Assembly (NCBI RefSeq): GCF_029603165.1
Contig: NZ_JAQSVC010000006.1
Coordinates: 212,509-276,508 of the forward strand
Direction: 5' to 3'
From: Galbibacter pacificus
GTDB lineage: Bacteria; Bacteroidota; Bacteroidia; Flavobacteriales; Flavobacteriaceae
DNA: 64,000 nt
Positions 8,158-17,608 of this stretch are shown here, piece by piece. Within the stretch, counting starts at the first letter, position 1; each line of letters starts with the position of its first letter. The notes under the pieces were generated by a model. That model was not told the origin of the DNA. It saw only the letters and a program-made list of their open reading frames with translations, and ran no database searches. A program made the translations under genes and the position numbers.

Positions 8158-9666
8158 ATGAAAAACAAATCTATTATTTTACCAATAGCCTTTTTATTGG
8201 TTAATTTTCTAATTGCTCAAGACAAGCCCAATATTCTAGTGATTTGGGGTGACGATATTGGTTGGTCCAATGTAGGTTTTAACAACAATGGGCTTATGGG
8301 GTACAAAACCCCGAACATAGACCGTATTGCAAATGAGGGAGCTGTATTTACTGATTGGTACGGGCAACAATCCTGTACCGCAGGGCGTGCAGCATTTATT
8401 CTAGGGCAGCACCCGTTCAGGACAGGGTTGTTAACCATTGGTATGCCGGGAGACAAACACGGTATAGAGGCCTCTCAACCAACAATAGCCGACCTTTTAA
8501 AACCTCAGGGCTATGCCACAGGGCAATTTGGTAAAAATCACTTGGGCGATCAGGACGAACACTTGCCAACCAACCATGGCTTTGATGAATTTTTTGGTAA
8601 CCTGTACCATTTAAATGCAGAAGAAGAGCCGGAAGGATACTACTATCCAAAAGATCCAGACTTCCGTAAAAAATTTGGTCCGCGTGGTGTAATTCATAGT
8701 ACTGCCGATGGAAAAATAGAAGATACGGGGCCATTAACGAAACAACGAATGGAAACTGTAGACGAGGAATTTGAAGATGCAGCCATTAAATTTATTGAAA
8801 AGGCACATGCAGATGGTAAACCCTTCTTTGTATGGTTAAGTGCCACACGTATGCACATATGGACACATCTAAAAGAAGAAAGTCAAGGGGTTACAGGTAT
8901 AGGTATTTACCCCGATGGAATGGTAGAGCATGATAAAGCTGTGGGTAGGATACTCGATAAGCTGGATGAACTTGGCATAACAGACAATACCATAGTAATG
9001 TATTCTACAGACAATGGTGCCGAGAAGGTTACATGGCCCGATGGGGGAAGCACCCCATTCCGTGGAGAAAAAGGGACTACCTGGGAAGGCGGTTTTCGTG
9101 TGCCATGTGCCATTCGCTGGCCGGGGGTTATAAAACCGGGGACCGTATACAACGATATTTTCTCTCATGAAGACATGATGCCAACACTTGTGGCTGCTGC
9201 TGGGGAGCCCAATATAAAAGAGAAGGTATTAAAAGGCTACAGTGCCAATGGCAAGACCTTTAAGCAGCACCTAGATGGTTATAACTTCCTCCCTTATTTA
9301 AAGGGTGAAGTAAAAGAGGCACCCCGGAAAGAAATTTTCTATTTTGATGCAGGAGGAAACCTAAATGCCATCCGTTATGAAATGTGGAAGGTTCATTTTA
9401 CCATTATGGAGGGGGATATTTCTCAAGCATACCGTAAATCTCCAAGTTGGCCCTTAATTGTTAACCTTAGGGCAGACCCATATGAAGTGTCGCCAGATGC
9501 CAGGATGTATGTACGTTGGTATGGTGAGAATATGTGGCTGTTTGTGCCTGCGCAACGCTATGCCGCCGAGTTTTTATCAACTTTTAAAGAGTTTCCGCCA
9601 CAAACGGGGTCTTCTCTGTCTATAGATAAGGTAGTTCAGCAATTAGCATCACCACCTAGGAATTAA
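8158..9666 (+). CDS. secreted arylsulfatase-type sulfatase
   Basis: Hydrolyses sulfate esters, in flavobacteria typically from algal polysaccharides or small aryl sulfates. A signal peptide (MKNKSIILPIAFLLVNFLIAQ) precedes a 480-residue alkaline-phosphatase-fold domain. The maturation motif is Cys73-Thr-Ala-Gly-Arg77, the C-x-A-x-R form converted to formylglycine by an anaerobic (radical-SAM) or FGE-type activator. Metal ligands are visible in LVIWGDDIGWSN and YSTDNGAEK, and the GKNHLGD segment is typical. No maturase and no SusC/SusD pair is adjacent, so activation must come from elsewhere in the genome. The substrate cannot be assigned. Confidence 0.93.
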   Translation: MKNKSIILPIAFLLVNFLIAQDKPNILVIWGDDIGWSNVGFNNNGLMGYKTPNIDRIANEGAVFTDWYGQQSCTAGRAAFILGQHPFRTGLLTIGMPGDKHGIEASQPTIADLLKPQGYATGQFGKNHLGDQDEHLPTNHGFDEFFGNLYHLNAEEEPEGYYYPKDPDFRKKFGPRGVIHSTADGKIEDTGPLTKQRMETVDEEFEDAAIKFIEKAHADGKPFFVWLSATRMHIWTHLKEESQGVTGIGIYPDGMVEHDKAVGRILDKLDELGITDNTIVMYSTDNGAEKVTWPDGGSTPFRGEKGTTWEGGFRVPCAIRWPGVIKPGTVYNDIFSHEDMMPTLVAAAGEPNIKEKVLKGYSANGKTFKQHLDGYNFLPYLKGEVKEAPRKEIFYFDAGGNLNAIRYEMWKVHFTIMEGDISQAYRKSPSWPLIVNLRADPYEVSPDARMYVRWYGENMWLFVPAQRYAAEFLSTFKEFPPQTGSSLSIDKVVQQLASPPRN

Positions 9667-9700
9667 TTAGGCATAAAAAAACATATCAACAAGAAAATTA

Positions 9701-9734
9701 CAGGGGTGGTTATCTATGGCCATCCTTGTTTTTT
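9701..9734 (+). terminator. rho-independent terminator after the sulfatase
   Basis: CAGGGGTGGTTA (9701-9712) pairs with TGGCCATCCTTG (9717-9728) through a 12-bp stem containing G-T wobbles, a TCTA loop and a following T-run of six. Confidence 0.7.
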
Positions 9735-9778
9735 ACCCTTTGCCCTTATGTATAATTAATTTTAAAAACATATAATAT

Positions 9779-10744
9779 ATGACCACACATGAAGCCATTG
9801 CATCTTTGCACGAACGAATGAACAAGGCCATCATTGGGCAGGATACTTTAATAGAGCGACTTATATTGGTATTACTGGCCGATGGGAACATGTTGTTGGA
9901 AGGCCTGCCGGGACTGGCAAAAACAAGGGCAATCAAGACCCTGGCCAAAGAATTGAACTGTGGATTGAGCAGGATACAGTTCACGCCCGATTTATTGCCT
10001 TCGGATATTACCGGAACAGAGATATACCAGCCCGAGCTCAAGGAAAAGTTTGTTTTTCAGCAAGGGCCCATATTTAGCAACCTTATATTGGCCGATGAAA
10101 TTAACCGGGCACCGGCCAAGGTACAATCGGCATTGTTGGAAGCCATGGAAGAACGGCAGGTATCGGTAGCCGGGAAAACTTATTTAATGGATCCGCTATT
10201 TATGGTAATGGCAACACAAAACCCGGTAGAGCAGGAAGGTACTTACCCATTGCCCGAGGCACAAATGGACCGTTTCCTGATGCATGTCATGATCGATTAT
10301 CCCGACGATGCCTCCGAACTTAAGATTATTAAACTTAACCGGGAGGAGCAGAAAAAAGAAAAGGAAGAAAAGCATGAACGTTTAGACCCCAAGGTTATTT
10401 TTGATGCCCGCAAGGAAATAGCCAGTGTGAATATCTCTGAGACCATGGAAAAATACATAGTAGATATTATCTCGGCAACACGTTACCCTTCAAAATACAG
10501 TGAAGAAATAGACAAATGGCTGGATTATGGCGCAAGTCCACGGGGCTCTATTGCCATAGATAGGGCCAGCAGGGTGCATGCCTGGATGCAAGGCGCCAAT
10601 ACGGTAACTCCCGAAAACATTCGGGCCGTGGTACACGATTGTCTGCGCCACCGCATTATCTTGAGCTACGAGGCAAATGCCGATGGGGTATCGGCCAACG
10701 AGGTAATAGATGCCATGTTGAAGCAAGTGGCAGTAACCGCATAA
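9779..10744 (+). CDS. MoxR-family AAA+ ATPase
   Basis: First gene of the Bat operon. A 321-residue MoxR-type AAA+ chaperone with Walker A GLPGLAKT (residues 42-49), Walker B LILADE (102-107) and sensor-1 MATQNP (145-149). The C-terminal lid domain covers residues about 230-320. MoxR proteins remodel or load metal or cofactors into partner complexes, usually with VWA-domain proteins, and five such partner genes follow directly. Its stop is 9 bp before the DUF58 gene. Location is cytosolic. Confidence 0.93.
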   Translation: MTTHEAIASLHERMNKAIIGQDTLIERLILVLLADGNMLLEGLPGLAKTRAIKTLAKELNCGLSRIQFTPDLLPSDITGTEIYQPELKEKFVFQQGPIFSNLILADEINRAPAKVQSALLEAMEERQVSVAGKTYLMDPLFMVMATQNPVEQEGTYPLPEAQMDRFLMHVMIDYPDDASELKIIKLNREEQKKEKEEKHERLDPKVIFDARKEIASVNISETMEKYIVDIISATRYPSKYSEEIDKWLDYGASPRGSIAIDRASRVHAWMQGANTVTPENIRAVVHDCLRHRIILSYEANADGVSANEVIDAMLKQVAVTA

Positions 10745-10753
10745 AAACAAACA

Positions 10754-11695
10754 ATGGCAAAGGCAGAAGCATATCCTAAAAATGTGTTTATCTCTTTGGG
10801 CGAACTGCTCAAAAAGGAACATATGGCACATCACTTTAGTCTGTTGGCACGCAAGCACAAAGTAAACAGTGTGCTCTCGGGAAAACATGCTTCCAAGCTC
10901 CGCGGAAGGGGTTTGGACTTTGAAGAAGTTAGAAATTATGTCAAAGGAGACGATATACGCAACATCGATTGGAAAGTTACTGCCCGGACACAAAAAACAC
11001 ATACCCGTGTGTATACCGAAGAGAAAGAAAAACCCGTTTTGATCGTCGTAGACCAATCGTATTCCATGTTTTTTGGCTCGGTAAACAAGACAAAAGCCGT
11101 TGTTGCCGCAGAACTGGCCGCCATTACAGCATTTAGGGTCTTTAAGGAAGGCGATAGGGTAGGCGGGGTTATTTTTTCTGATGATGGATATGATGTAATT
11201 GCCCCCAAACGTAACAGGAAGAACATTGTTCACCTACTTGAAAAAATTGTACAGCGAAACCACAAGTTAAAAGATGCCAGGCCTGTAGCTATAGACGATA
11301 CACTAAAGAATATAACACAACGCATACGCAATATAGTAACGCACGATTTCCTAGTTGTTATTATAAGCGATTTTGTTCGGTACGATCCAGGGATTATCCG
11401 TGCCATTGCTGCCATTTCGCGACATAACGATTTAATTGTGGCAAAAATAAACGACCCCATGGAACACTCCATCCCCAATACAAAGTTCGTGGCCGGGAAC
11501 ATGGAGCGTCAAATTTCCGTGGACGGAAGGAGCAAAAAAATTTCTGAAGCTTTTAAAAAGGGATTTGATAAAGATTTTTTCTTTTTTCAAGATACCATGA
11601 AGAAATACCGAATTCCTGTTTTTATGATTGATACCATTACGCCCATTGAGGACCAACTGAAAGACGTTTTTGGGAAAATAAATACAAAAAGTTGA
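10754..11695 (+). CDS. DUF58 domain protein (VWA-like partner of MoxR)
   Basis: A 313-residue DUF58 protein. Its hallmark segment RGRGLDFEEVRNYVKGDD lies at residues 50-67 and is followed by IRNIDW. A VWA-like MIDAS follows as Asp100-x-Ser102-x-Ser104 (DQSYS). No membrane segment is seen. The gene lies 9 bp after moxR and its TGA overlaps the next ATG, so it is translationally coupled. In Bat operons this protein is thought to work with the MoxR ATPase; the direct biochemical role is not established. Confidence 0.92.
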   Translation: MAKAEAYPKNVFISLGELLKKEHMAHHFSLLARKHKVNSVLSGKHASKLRGRGLDFEEVRNYVKGDDIRNIDWKVTARTQKTHTRVYTEEKEKPVLIVVDQSYSMFFGSVNKTKAVVAAELAAITAFRVFKEGDRVGGVIFSDDGYDVIAPKRNRKNIVHLLEKIVQRNHKLKDARPVAIDDTLKNITQRIRNIVTHDFLVVIISDFVRYDPGIIRAIAAISRHNDLIVAKINDPMEHSIPNTKFVAGNMERQISVDGRSKKISEAFKKGFDKDFFFFQDTMKKYRIPVFMIDTITPIEDQLKDVFGKINTKS

Positions 11696-12171
11696 TGCCA
11701 ATAGCACTAAAAATGCAAGATACGCTTGCAATAAAGCCAGCAGACTTAAAACTCGCACCACTGTACGAGCCGGAAAGGGTGCCGTTTACCTTCGAAACCA
11801 TAGGATGGAAAGTCCTTGCCATCGTTTTGGTTGTTTTGGCATGCCTTATTGCTTATTATTTAATAAAACGGTATTATAAAAATGCATACAGGCGCGAGGC
11901 CATAACAAAATTAAACCAGGCAGGGTCGGTATTAGATATATTGGTAATAGTAAAGGTTGTAGCAATGCAAACTTTTGGAAGGGAAACGGTGGGCCCGCTT
12001 TACGGAAGGGAGTGGCTCGAATTTTTAGACGATGCCGTAGACGAACCCTTGTTTGCTCCTTATAAAGAAGATATAGAAGAGGTAACTTATAGAAGCAATA
12101 CACTGGCCCCCGAAACACGGGAGCTAATCTTGTTGAACTCAAAAAAGTGGATACGTACTCATGCCCGATAA
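11695..12171 (+). CDS. DUF4381-like membrane protein of the Bat operon
   Basis: A 158-residue protein from the ATG at 11695, which overlaps the upstream TGA as TGATG; a TTG one codon earlier is disregarded. One transmembrane helix at about residues 29-48 (VLAIVLVVLACLIAYYLI) anchors a cytosolic C-terminal domain with the conserved segment GREWLEFLDDAV. This matches the DUF4381 position in Bat operons between DUF58 and batA. It overlaps batA by 11 bp. Confidence 0.75.
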   Translation: MPIALKMQDTLAIKPADLKLAPLYEPERVPFTFETIGWKVLAIVLVVLACLIAYYLIKRYYKNAYRREAITKLNQAGSVLDILVIVKVVAMQTFGRETVGPLYGREWLEFLDDAVDEPLFAPYKEDIEEVTYRSNTLAPETRELILLNSKKWIRTHAR

Positions 12172-13168
12172 TTTTGAAATAGCATACCCATGGGTCTTCT
12201 TTTTAGTGCCATTGCCCTTGTTGATATACTTCTTTCTTCCGGCATTGCGCATAAAAAGTGCTTCGCTATTCCTGCCGGTATTCAACAAAGCTTTGGATTA
12301 TACCCGCCAAAAGCCAAGGAAGTCTGCTTTGGTAAAGCGGCGCAACTTCTTGGTCTGGTTGGGGCTATTCTTGTGCTGGGTACTGCTATTGGTAGCTATT
12401 TCTTCTCCCCAATTGGTTGGAAAACCCGAGATGAAAGTAAAAACGTCCCGGAATTTTTTAATAGCGGCCGACATTTCTTTTAGCATGGCACAAAGCGATT
12501 GGACAATAAATGGTAAAAAAGCCAGAAGATGGGACGCCGTGAAGCAGGTAATGCACGAATTTATAAAAAAGAGGAAAGGAGACAGGATGGGGCTCATTTT
12601 TTTTGCTTCCAACGCCTATATACAAGCGCCTTTTACACCCGATTTACAAGTGGTGGACCAAATGCTGGAAGAAGCCGATGTTGGTATGGCCGGACAATTA
12701 ACCTACATTGGGAAAGCCATTACCAAAGGGGTAGAAATGTTTGAACGGGATACCATTAAAACAAAAGTAATGTTGCTTTTAACAGACGGTGTAGATGCAG
12801 GATCGGATATTTTACCTTTAGATGCCGCCGATTTGGCAAAAAGGGATACGGTAAGGATATATACCATAGGAATTGGCGACCCCGGGAAAGCAGGCGTAGA
12901 CTTGGACGAACGCACACTACAGGAAATTGCAAGAGTAACCAACGGACAATACTTTAGGGCAAAAGATAAAGCCCGCCTTGAAGAAATTTATACCGAACTG
13001 GATACATTGGAGCCCATAGAATATGTGGAGGAGCAAAACAAACCCATTACCTTATTGTATTATTATCCGTTGGGGGCAGCCATCGGGGTTTTATTGGTAA
13101 TGATGGTAATCTTGACCATAGTAAACTTTATAAAACTGTTCAACCAAAGAAAAGAATTGTATGTATAA
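12161..13168 (+). CDS. batA: BatA-like VWA membrane protein
   Basis: A 335-residue inner-membrane protein of the aerotolerance system. N-terminal membrane helices at about 10-28 and 62-81 precede a periplasmic or cytosolic VWA domain with an intact MIDAS, Asp104-Ile-Ser106-Phe-Ser108. A last helix at about 300-326 anchors the C-terminus. Gene order (MoxR, DUF58, DUF4381, VWA, VWA-TPR, BatD) and 8-11 bp overlaps on both sides identify it as BatA. The Bat genes support oxidative or envelope stress tolerance in Bacteroides; the mechanism remains open. Confidence 0.9.
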   Translation: MPDNFEIAYPWVFFLVPLPLLIYFFLPALRIKSASLFLPVFNKALDYTRQKPRKSALVKRRNFLVWLGLFLCWVLLLVAISSPQLVGKPEMKVKTSRNFLIAADISFSMAQSDWTINGKKARRWDAVKQVMHEFIKKRKGDRMGLIFFASNAYIQAPFTPDLQVVDQMLEEADVGMAGQLTYIGKAITKGVEMFERDTIKTKVMLLLTDGVDAGSDILPLDAADLAKRDTVRIYTIGIGDPGKAGVDLDERTLQEIARVTNGQYFRAKDKARLEEIYTELDTLEPIEYVEEQNKPITLLYYYPLGAAIGVLLVMMVILTIVNFIKLFNQRKELYV

Positions 13169-14879
13169 AGACCTGCTCCCTATAAACTGGAGTGATTTTC
13201 ACTTTCTGAGGCCACAATTTTTATGGTTGATGGTGCCTGTAATAGTACTTATCATTATCAGTTTATTATCAATGCGTCAAGAATTAAAATGGAAAAAGAT
13301 TATTGCCCCTCACCTTCGTGCTTATGTAATATCAAAAGGGAGCAATGCCATAAAAATATGGATGCATATAGTACTATTAATAGCTTTTTTGTTTGGGATT
13401 ATGGGATTGTCTGGGCCTACATGGAAAAAAATAGAATTACCGGGGCAAAAACTGGAGACCCCAATGGTTGTTTTGCTGGATTTATCGCAAAGTATGATGT
13501 CCGAAGATATTCAGCCCAATCGTTTGGAGCGTGCCAAGTTTAAAATTAAAGATTTAATAAAATACAATCCCCGTGCACGCATGGCCTTGATAGGTTTTGC
13601 GGGAACGGCACATACTATTGTTCCGCTAACAAAAGATTATAAAATAATCAACAGTCATATAGAGGGGTTAAAGCCATCGGTAATGCCTTATCCGGGCTCC
13701 GATCTCCAAGCGGCATTGAAACTGGGCGATTCCCTTACACAAGTAACCAAGGCCCCGGGTACCATTGTAGTGTTTTCTGACGATTTTGGAGAAAAAGAAC
13801 GTGCCATTTTAAATACGTTTGTTCAAAACTCTAAAAATAAGGTGGTTATTCTCGCCATGAACACACCAAGTGGGGCCAATGTAAAAGATATACGGGGCCG
13901 TGAGGTAAAAAATAGTAAAGGAGAAGTGGTTCGTTCTTACCTAGACAACAATGTAATGGCAAGCATGAATGCCATAGAGGGAATTACGGTGCAACCGCTT
14001 ACCTTAGACGATAGCGATGTTGAAGTAATAGCCAAAACCATAAAGGAAAATCTGGTTTTTATAGAGAAAAAACAGGAAAAAGAGAACGATTGGCGCGATT
14101 TGGGCTTGCTGGCGGTAATTCCAATGGCCTTTTTTATGTTATTGTGGTTTAGAAGGGGCTGGGTACTTTATACGCTCGTATTTTTGTTTTTGACATCATG
14201 TTCCGGTGAAGGGACTTCATTTAAAGATGTATGGTTTACGCCAGATTATCAAGGGCAACGGTTGAGCGATAAAAACAATTTTGAAGATGCTGCCAAAACA
14301 TATACAGATCCCATGCGAAAAGGAGTGGCCTATTTTAAAGCTGGAGATTATGAAAAGGCCGTTGATGAATTTTCTATGGATACTACGGCAATGGGAGCCT
14401 ATAATTTAGGGCTTGCATATTTTAAGAACGGCGATTATGAAGCGGCTGCTTTTGCTTTTAACCAAGCGGTCGAAAAAGATCCTTCTCTGGAGAATGCCAA
14501 GGAAAATCAACAGCAGTTAATGCGATTGTTGCCACAAACAGATGGAATGACACCAGATAATGCCCAAGAAGCCGCACCAGATAAAAGGGCGAAAAATAAA
14601 CAAAACAATAGCATGGAAGATTTAAGCGGCGGGGGACAGGAGGCCACAAAAAAAGATATGGAGAAACAGCGTCTGGAAGAAGATGTTGCCTCTAATATCC
14701 ATAAAGGAAAAGAGCTCAATGAGGTGCCCGATAATATCGAGGCCAGTATTCAAAAACAAAACAATAACCTCCTTATGCGAAAAGTAGACGATGACCCTTC
14801 TATTTTCCTGCAAAAGAAGTTTAGGTACCAGGTAAAGAAATACAATATAAAACCAACGGGAAATGAAACGGCTTGGTAA
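13161..14879 (+). CDS. batB: BatB-BatC fusion: VWA domain plus TPR domain
   Basis: A 572-residue protein joining two functions that are separate genes in other Bacteroidota. Membrane helices at about 20-37 and 66-84 precede a VWA domain with MIDAS Asp107-Leu-Ser109-Gln-Ser111. After a hydrophobic stretch (about 313-345) the sequence reads FLTSCSGEG with Cys347, which looks exactly like a lipoprotein signal; the rest, with TPR-like repeats at about 385-450 and a charged tail, resembles a stand-alone BatC lipoprotein. No frame break separates them. The gene overlaps batA by 8 bp and batD by 17 bp. Confidence 0.9.
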   Translation: MYKDLLPINWSDFHFLRPQFLWLMVPVIVLIIISLLSMRQELKWKKIIAPHLRAYVISKGSNAIKIWMHIVLLIAFLFGIMGLSGPTWKKIELPGQKLETPMVVLLDLSQSMMSEDIQPNRLERAKFKIKDLIKYNPRARMALIGFAGTAHTIVPLTKDYKIINSHIEGLKPSVMPYPGSDLQAALKLGDSLTQVTKAPGTIVVFSDDFGEKERAILNTFVQNSKNKVVILAMNTPSGANVKDIRGREVKNSKGEVVRSYLDNNVMASMNAIEGITVQPLTLDDSDVEVIAKTIKENLVFIEKKQEKENDWRDLGLLAVIPMAFFMLLWFRRGWVLYTLVFLFLTSCSGEGTSFKDVWFTPDYQGQRLSDKNNFEDAAKTYTDPMRKGVAYFKAGDYEKAVDEFSMDTTAMGAYNLGLAYFKNGDYEAAAFAFNQAVEKDPSLENAKENQQQLMRLLPQTDGMTPDNAQEAAPDKRAKNKQNNSMEDLSGGGQEATKKDMEKQRLEEDVASNIHKGKELNEVPDNIEASIQKQNNNLLMRKVDDDPSIFLQKKFRYQVKKYNIKPTGNETAW

Positions 14880-16173
14880 GGTAAATTACATATTGTTTTT
14901 GTCGTTCCTTTTCTTGGGAACCCAATGCTTACAGGCGCAAAGCGTATGGAGCAGTGTACAGGTCAATAAAAAAAGTGTTTATGTGGGCGAGCCTGTACAA
15001 GTAAGTATTACGGTATATACTTCTACTTGGTTTACTAAAGGATTGGATTTAGGCAACATAACAGTTAATGGGGCTTTTACGGTTTATTTTAGGCCCGTAA
15101 GCAGGTCTTTTATGCAAAATGGCAAAAATTATTCGGGTGTGGAGCTTATTTATCATGTATTCCCTTTCAGCGATGATGACATTCAATTCCCTTCGTTGGA
15201 CATTGAAGTTGAAACACCGCCCCCGGGAGGATATAAAGGTGTAAAAAGAGTAGTTAAAAGTAAAGCGGTGACCATTAATGTAAAACCGATTCCAGCCAAC
15301 TTTAAACATTCTGAATGGTTGGTAGCCACGAGCTTAAATGTGTCCGAAAGATGGTCTGGAAGCACCAAGAATGTAAAAGTAGGCGATGTTTTGGAGCGTA
15401 CCATTACCCGAAATGCCGGTTGGACAGTTGCAGAGCTTATTCCGCCTACCGAATGGGACAGTTTGCCTCATGTAAGCATTTATCCCGGAAGGAGCGAGAT
15501 ACATAGTAATAAGTCTAAAACGGCCATAAGCGCACAACGTACAGAAACAGTGCGGTATCTTTTTGAAGAAGAAGGAGATGTAACAATTCCGGACAAAGTA
15601 TATACCTGGTACAATTCGTATCATAAAAAACTGTACAAACGTACTTTGAAAGGGATGACGGTGCATGTAGGTCCCAACCCCGATTTAGGCATGTTAGAGA
15701 GCGTTCGGGACTCGTTAATGTTTCAGCAACAAGAAATAGTAGCAAACGAAAATAAAAATGAGACAAAAACACTGACAATTTTGGGCCTGTCGCCCAAGCA
15801 ATTTGTTATTGCCACATTGGGGGCTTTATTGCTGTTACTTTTGCTTTTTCGATTTTTCAAATGGCTGCTTAAATACATAAAAGCAAGAAGAAAGGCATAT
15901 TTACATTCAGAATTGTATTATTTCAATCGTTTAAAAAAAGCAATCCGTTCAAAAGACGAACTGCAAATTAAAAATGCCATGTACAGATGGATTGATGAAC
16001 TCGATTTAAAAGAGCCCAATATCAATTATCTCATTATTGCCTGTGGCAGTGAATCATCAATAGACAAAACAGCTCTGGCAACGACCTTAACCCTAAAAAA
16101 TGTTAAGGAATTGCGCAAGAACTACCTGCTTAGAGAAGAACACCAGAAAAAAATATTTTGGATAAATCCTTGA
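14863..16173 (+). CDS. batD: BatD oxygen-tolerance protein
   Basis: A 436-residue protein with a signal peptide (ending at about LQAQS), a long beta-rich extracytoplasmic BatD domain (for example KKSVYVGEPVQVSITVY near the N-terminus) and one membrane helix at about 308-326 followed by a basic cytosolic tail. It is the last gene of the Bat operon and overlaps the BatB-BatC gene by 17 bp. No BatE-like TPR-SH3 gene follows; the next gene on this strand is more than 10 kb away. Confidence 0.9.
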   Translation: MKRLGKVNYILFLSFLFLGTQCLQAQSVWSSVQVNKKSVYVGEPVQVSITVYTSTWFTKGLDLGNITVNGAFTVYFRPVSRSFMQNGKNYSGVELIYHVFPFSDDDIQFPSLDIEVETPPPGGYKGVKRVVKSKAVTINVKPIPANFKHSEWLVATSLNVSERWSGSTKNVKVGDVLERTITRNAGWTVAELIPPTEWDSLPHVSIYPGRSEIHSNKSKTAISAQRTETVRYLFEEEGDVTIPDKVYTWYNSYHKKLYKRTLKGMTVHVGPNPDLGMLESVRDSLMFQQQEIVANENKNETKTLTILGLSPKQFVIATLGALLLLLLLFRFFKWLLKYIKARRKAYLHSELYYFNRLKKAIRSKDELQIKNAMYRWIDELDLKEPNINYLIIACGSESSIDKTALATTLTLKNVKELRKNYLLREEHQKKIFWINP

Positions 16174-16762
16174 AATACAGACATAGCGATATACCCACAA
16201 TGCTTATTGCGGTAAACTTATTGAAACCGGCATAAAAAACTTCCGAAGTTTTAATAAACGCATTAAAAGTGCAGGTGTCTTTTAATTATCAGACCTGTGT
16301 TTAACTTGAATAAGGCTAACTTTTTTAATTAGGGCCAATACAGCGGTACTAACTAACAAACCAATGGTTAAACCAAAAACTAACATAATAAAAATAATCA
16401 TAACTCAACTTTTACATTAAAAAATCAAACAAAACATTATTCTAAGTTGATTATTAAATAATACTCAAGATACACTTCCCCATATCCAATGTAGAATATG
16501 TATACAGAACATATTTAATTATTATAAGTATAGATTATTATATGAAGTTGGTAATACTGTGCTCTTTACATTCGGAATCCCTAAGTAACAACTAGCTGAT
16601 GCCAGTTTTTCCGAATTTGAAAAGTGTAGTTGGTATACACTATGTACAGTGTGAAGGTGCAAATGTCTGAAATACAGTTGTATTATGAAAAATATTTAAC
16701 ATATTTGGAAGCTGCTCCGTTAGCAATCCAAAACTGATGGACTACTTTTTTAATTGCCGGAC
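16174..16762. other. 589-bp intergenic region after the Bat operon
   Basis: Contains a weak hairpin at 16236-16252 (AAAACTT, loop CCG, AAGTTTT), which may end the Bat transcript although it lacks a strong T-run, and a possible 39-codon minus-strand gene at 16282-16401. The remaining 360 bases are AT-rich and nothing else is recognisable. Confidence 0.5.
16282..16401 (-). CDS. candidate 39-residue single-helix membrane protein
   Basis: An ATG at 16401 opens a 39-codon frame ending in TAA. The product begins MIIFIMLVFGLTIGLLVSTA, continues hydrophobic for a few residues, and ends with the polar tail KHRSDN. It has one membrane helix with a positive cytosolic flank (IKKV), the usual look of small membrane proteins. 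No ribosome-binding sequence is evident and I recognise no family; it does not match CydX, CcoS or KdpF. A chance frame in AT-rich sequence is possible. Confidence 0.4.
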   Translation of the reverse strand: MIIFIMLVFGLTIGLLVSTAVLALIKKVSLIQVKHRSDN

Positions 16763-17608
16763 TTAAAAAACTATTGTAACTCCTAATCTACCAGGGGGAA
16801 AAGATAGGTTCCAAGAATATTGTTTGTTCTTTTGATTGTATTTTTCATCATAACGGCTGTCCAAATATTTGTCAATGGCTTCAACGGTAGCAATACTAAT
16901 GGCAACGCCCACCACAACATCGGTTAACCAATGGGCTCCTTCCCATAGCCTTGAAACCCCGGGAACAAGGCCTATGGTATACAGCCCTCCTTTTATCCAC
17001 GGACTTTTAAATTGTTTGGCTATAGCATATGCATTGGTAAAGGCCAAAATGGCATGCCCTGAAGGAAACGAATGGTAATCTTTATCGGTAGTAAAAGGAT
17101 AGAAAGTATTTTTATCGTCCCCGCTTCTGGGACGGGCCCTTCCAAAAATGTACTTGCTGGTTTGTTGTAATAGCCCCGCAGCCGAGGCGGAGGCAATTAG
17201 AAGGACTCCGGTACGCCTTAGCTTTTCGTTTTTTAAGGTCAGCCCTGTTAAATATACTGCTCCGGTAAGCATATAATTATTTTGCGGGCTCCCATAATAC
17301 CAACCATAATCCTTAACGGGTTGAGGGATATCATTGCTTTGATCCCTAAAATATTTACTTGTTTGATCGTCAAAAATGTAAAGAACAGAAGTTCCTGCAA
17401 CCACACCGCCAAATTCTAGCCATTGTTTTTGTTCCCAATGAAAAGGCCTACTGTACGAATATAGAATGCCCTTAAAGATACTTCCCGTATCATATTTTAG
17501 CATTTGCCATCTGGTAGCATTATCTGGAAGCTGATAATTTTGTTGAGCATTTACATTTGTACATATGCCCAAATTGGCAAAAATATATAAGATGAGTATC
17601 CGTTTCAT
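16763..17608 (-). CDS. PAP2-superfamily membrane phosphatase
   Basis: A 281-residue acid phosphatase/lipid-phosphatase-like protein with a signal peptide (cleavage near NAQQN) and a hydrophobic core. All three PAP2 motifs are intact: Lys152-x6-Arg159-Pro160 (KYIFGRARP), PSGH at 182-185 with the catalytic His185, and Ser219-Arg220-x5-His226-x3-Asp230. Likely substrates are lipid phosphates such as undecaprenyl pyrophosphate or phosphatidylglycerophosphate in the envelope. Transcribed alone; the upstream 380 bp hold no gene. Confidence 0.9.
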   Translation of the reverse strand: MKRILILYIFANLGICTNVNAQQNYQLPDNATRWQMLKYDTGSIFKGILYSYSRPFHWEQKQWLEFGGVVAGTSVLYIFDDQTSKYFRDQSNDIPQPVKDYGWYYGSPQNNYMLTGAVYLTGLTLKNEKLRRTGVLLIASASAAGLLQQTSKYIFGRARPRSGDDKNTFYPFTTDKDYHSFPSGHAILAFTNAYAIAKQFKSPWIKGGLYTIGLVPGVSRLWEGAHWLTDVVVGVAISIATVEAIDKYLDSRYDEKYNQKNKQYSWNLSFPPGRLGVTIVF

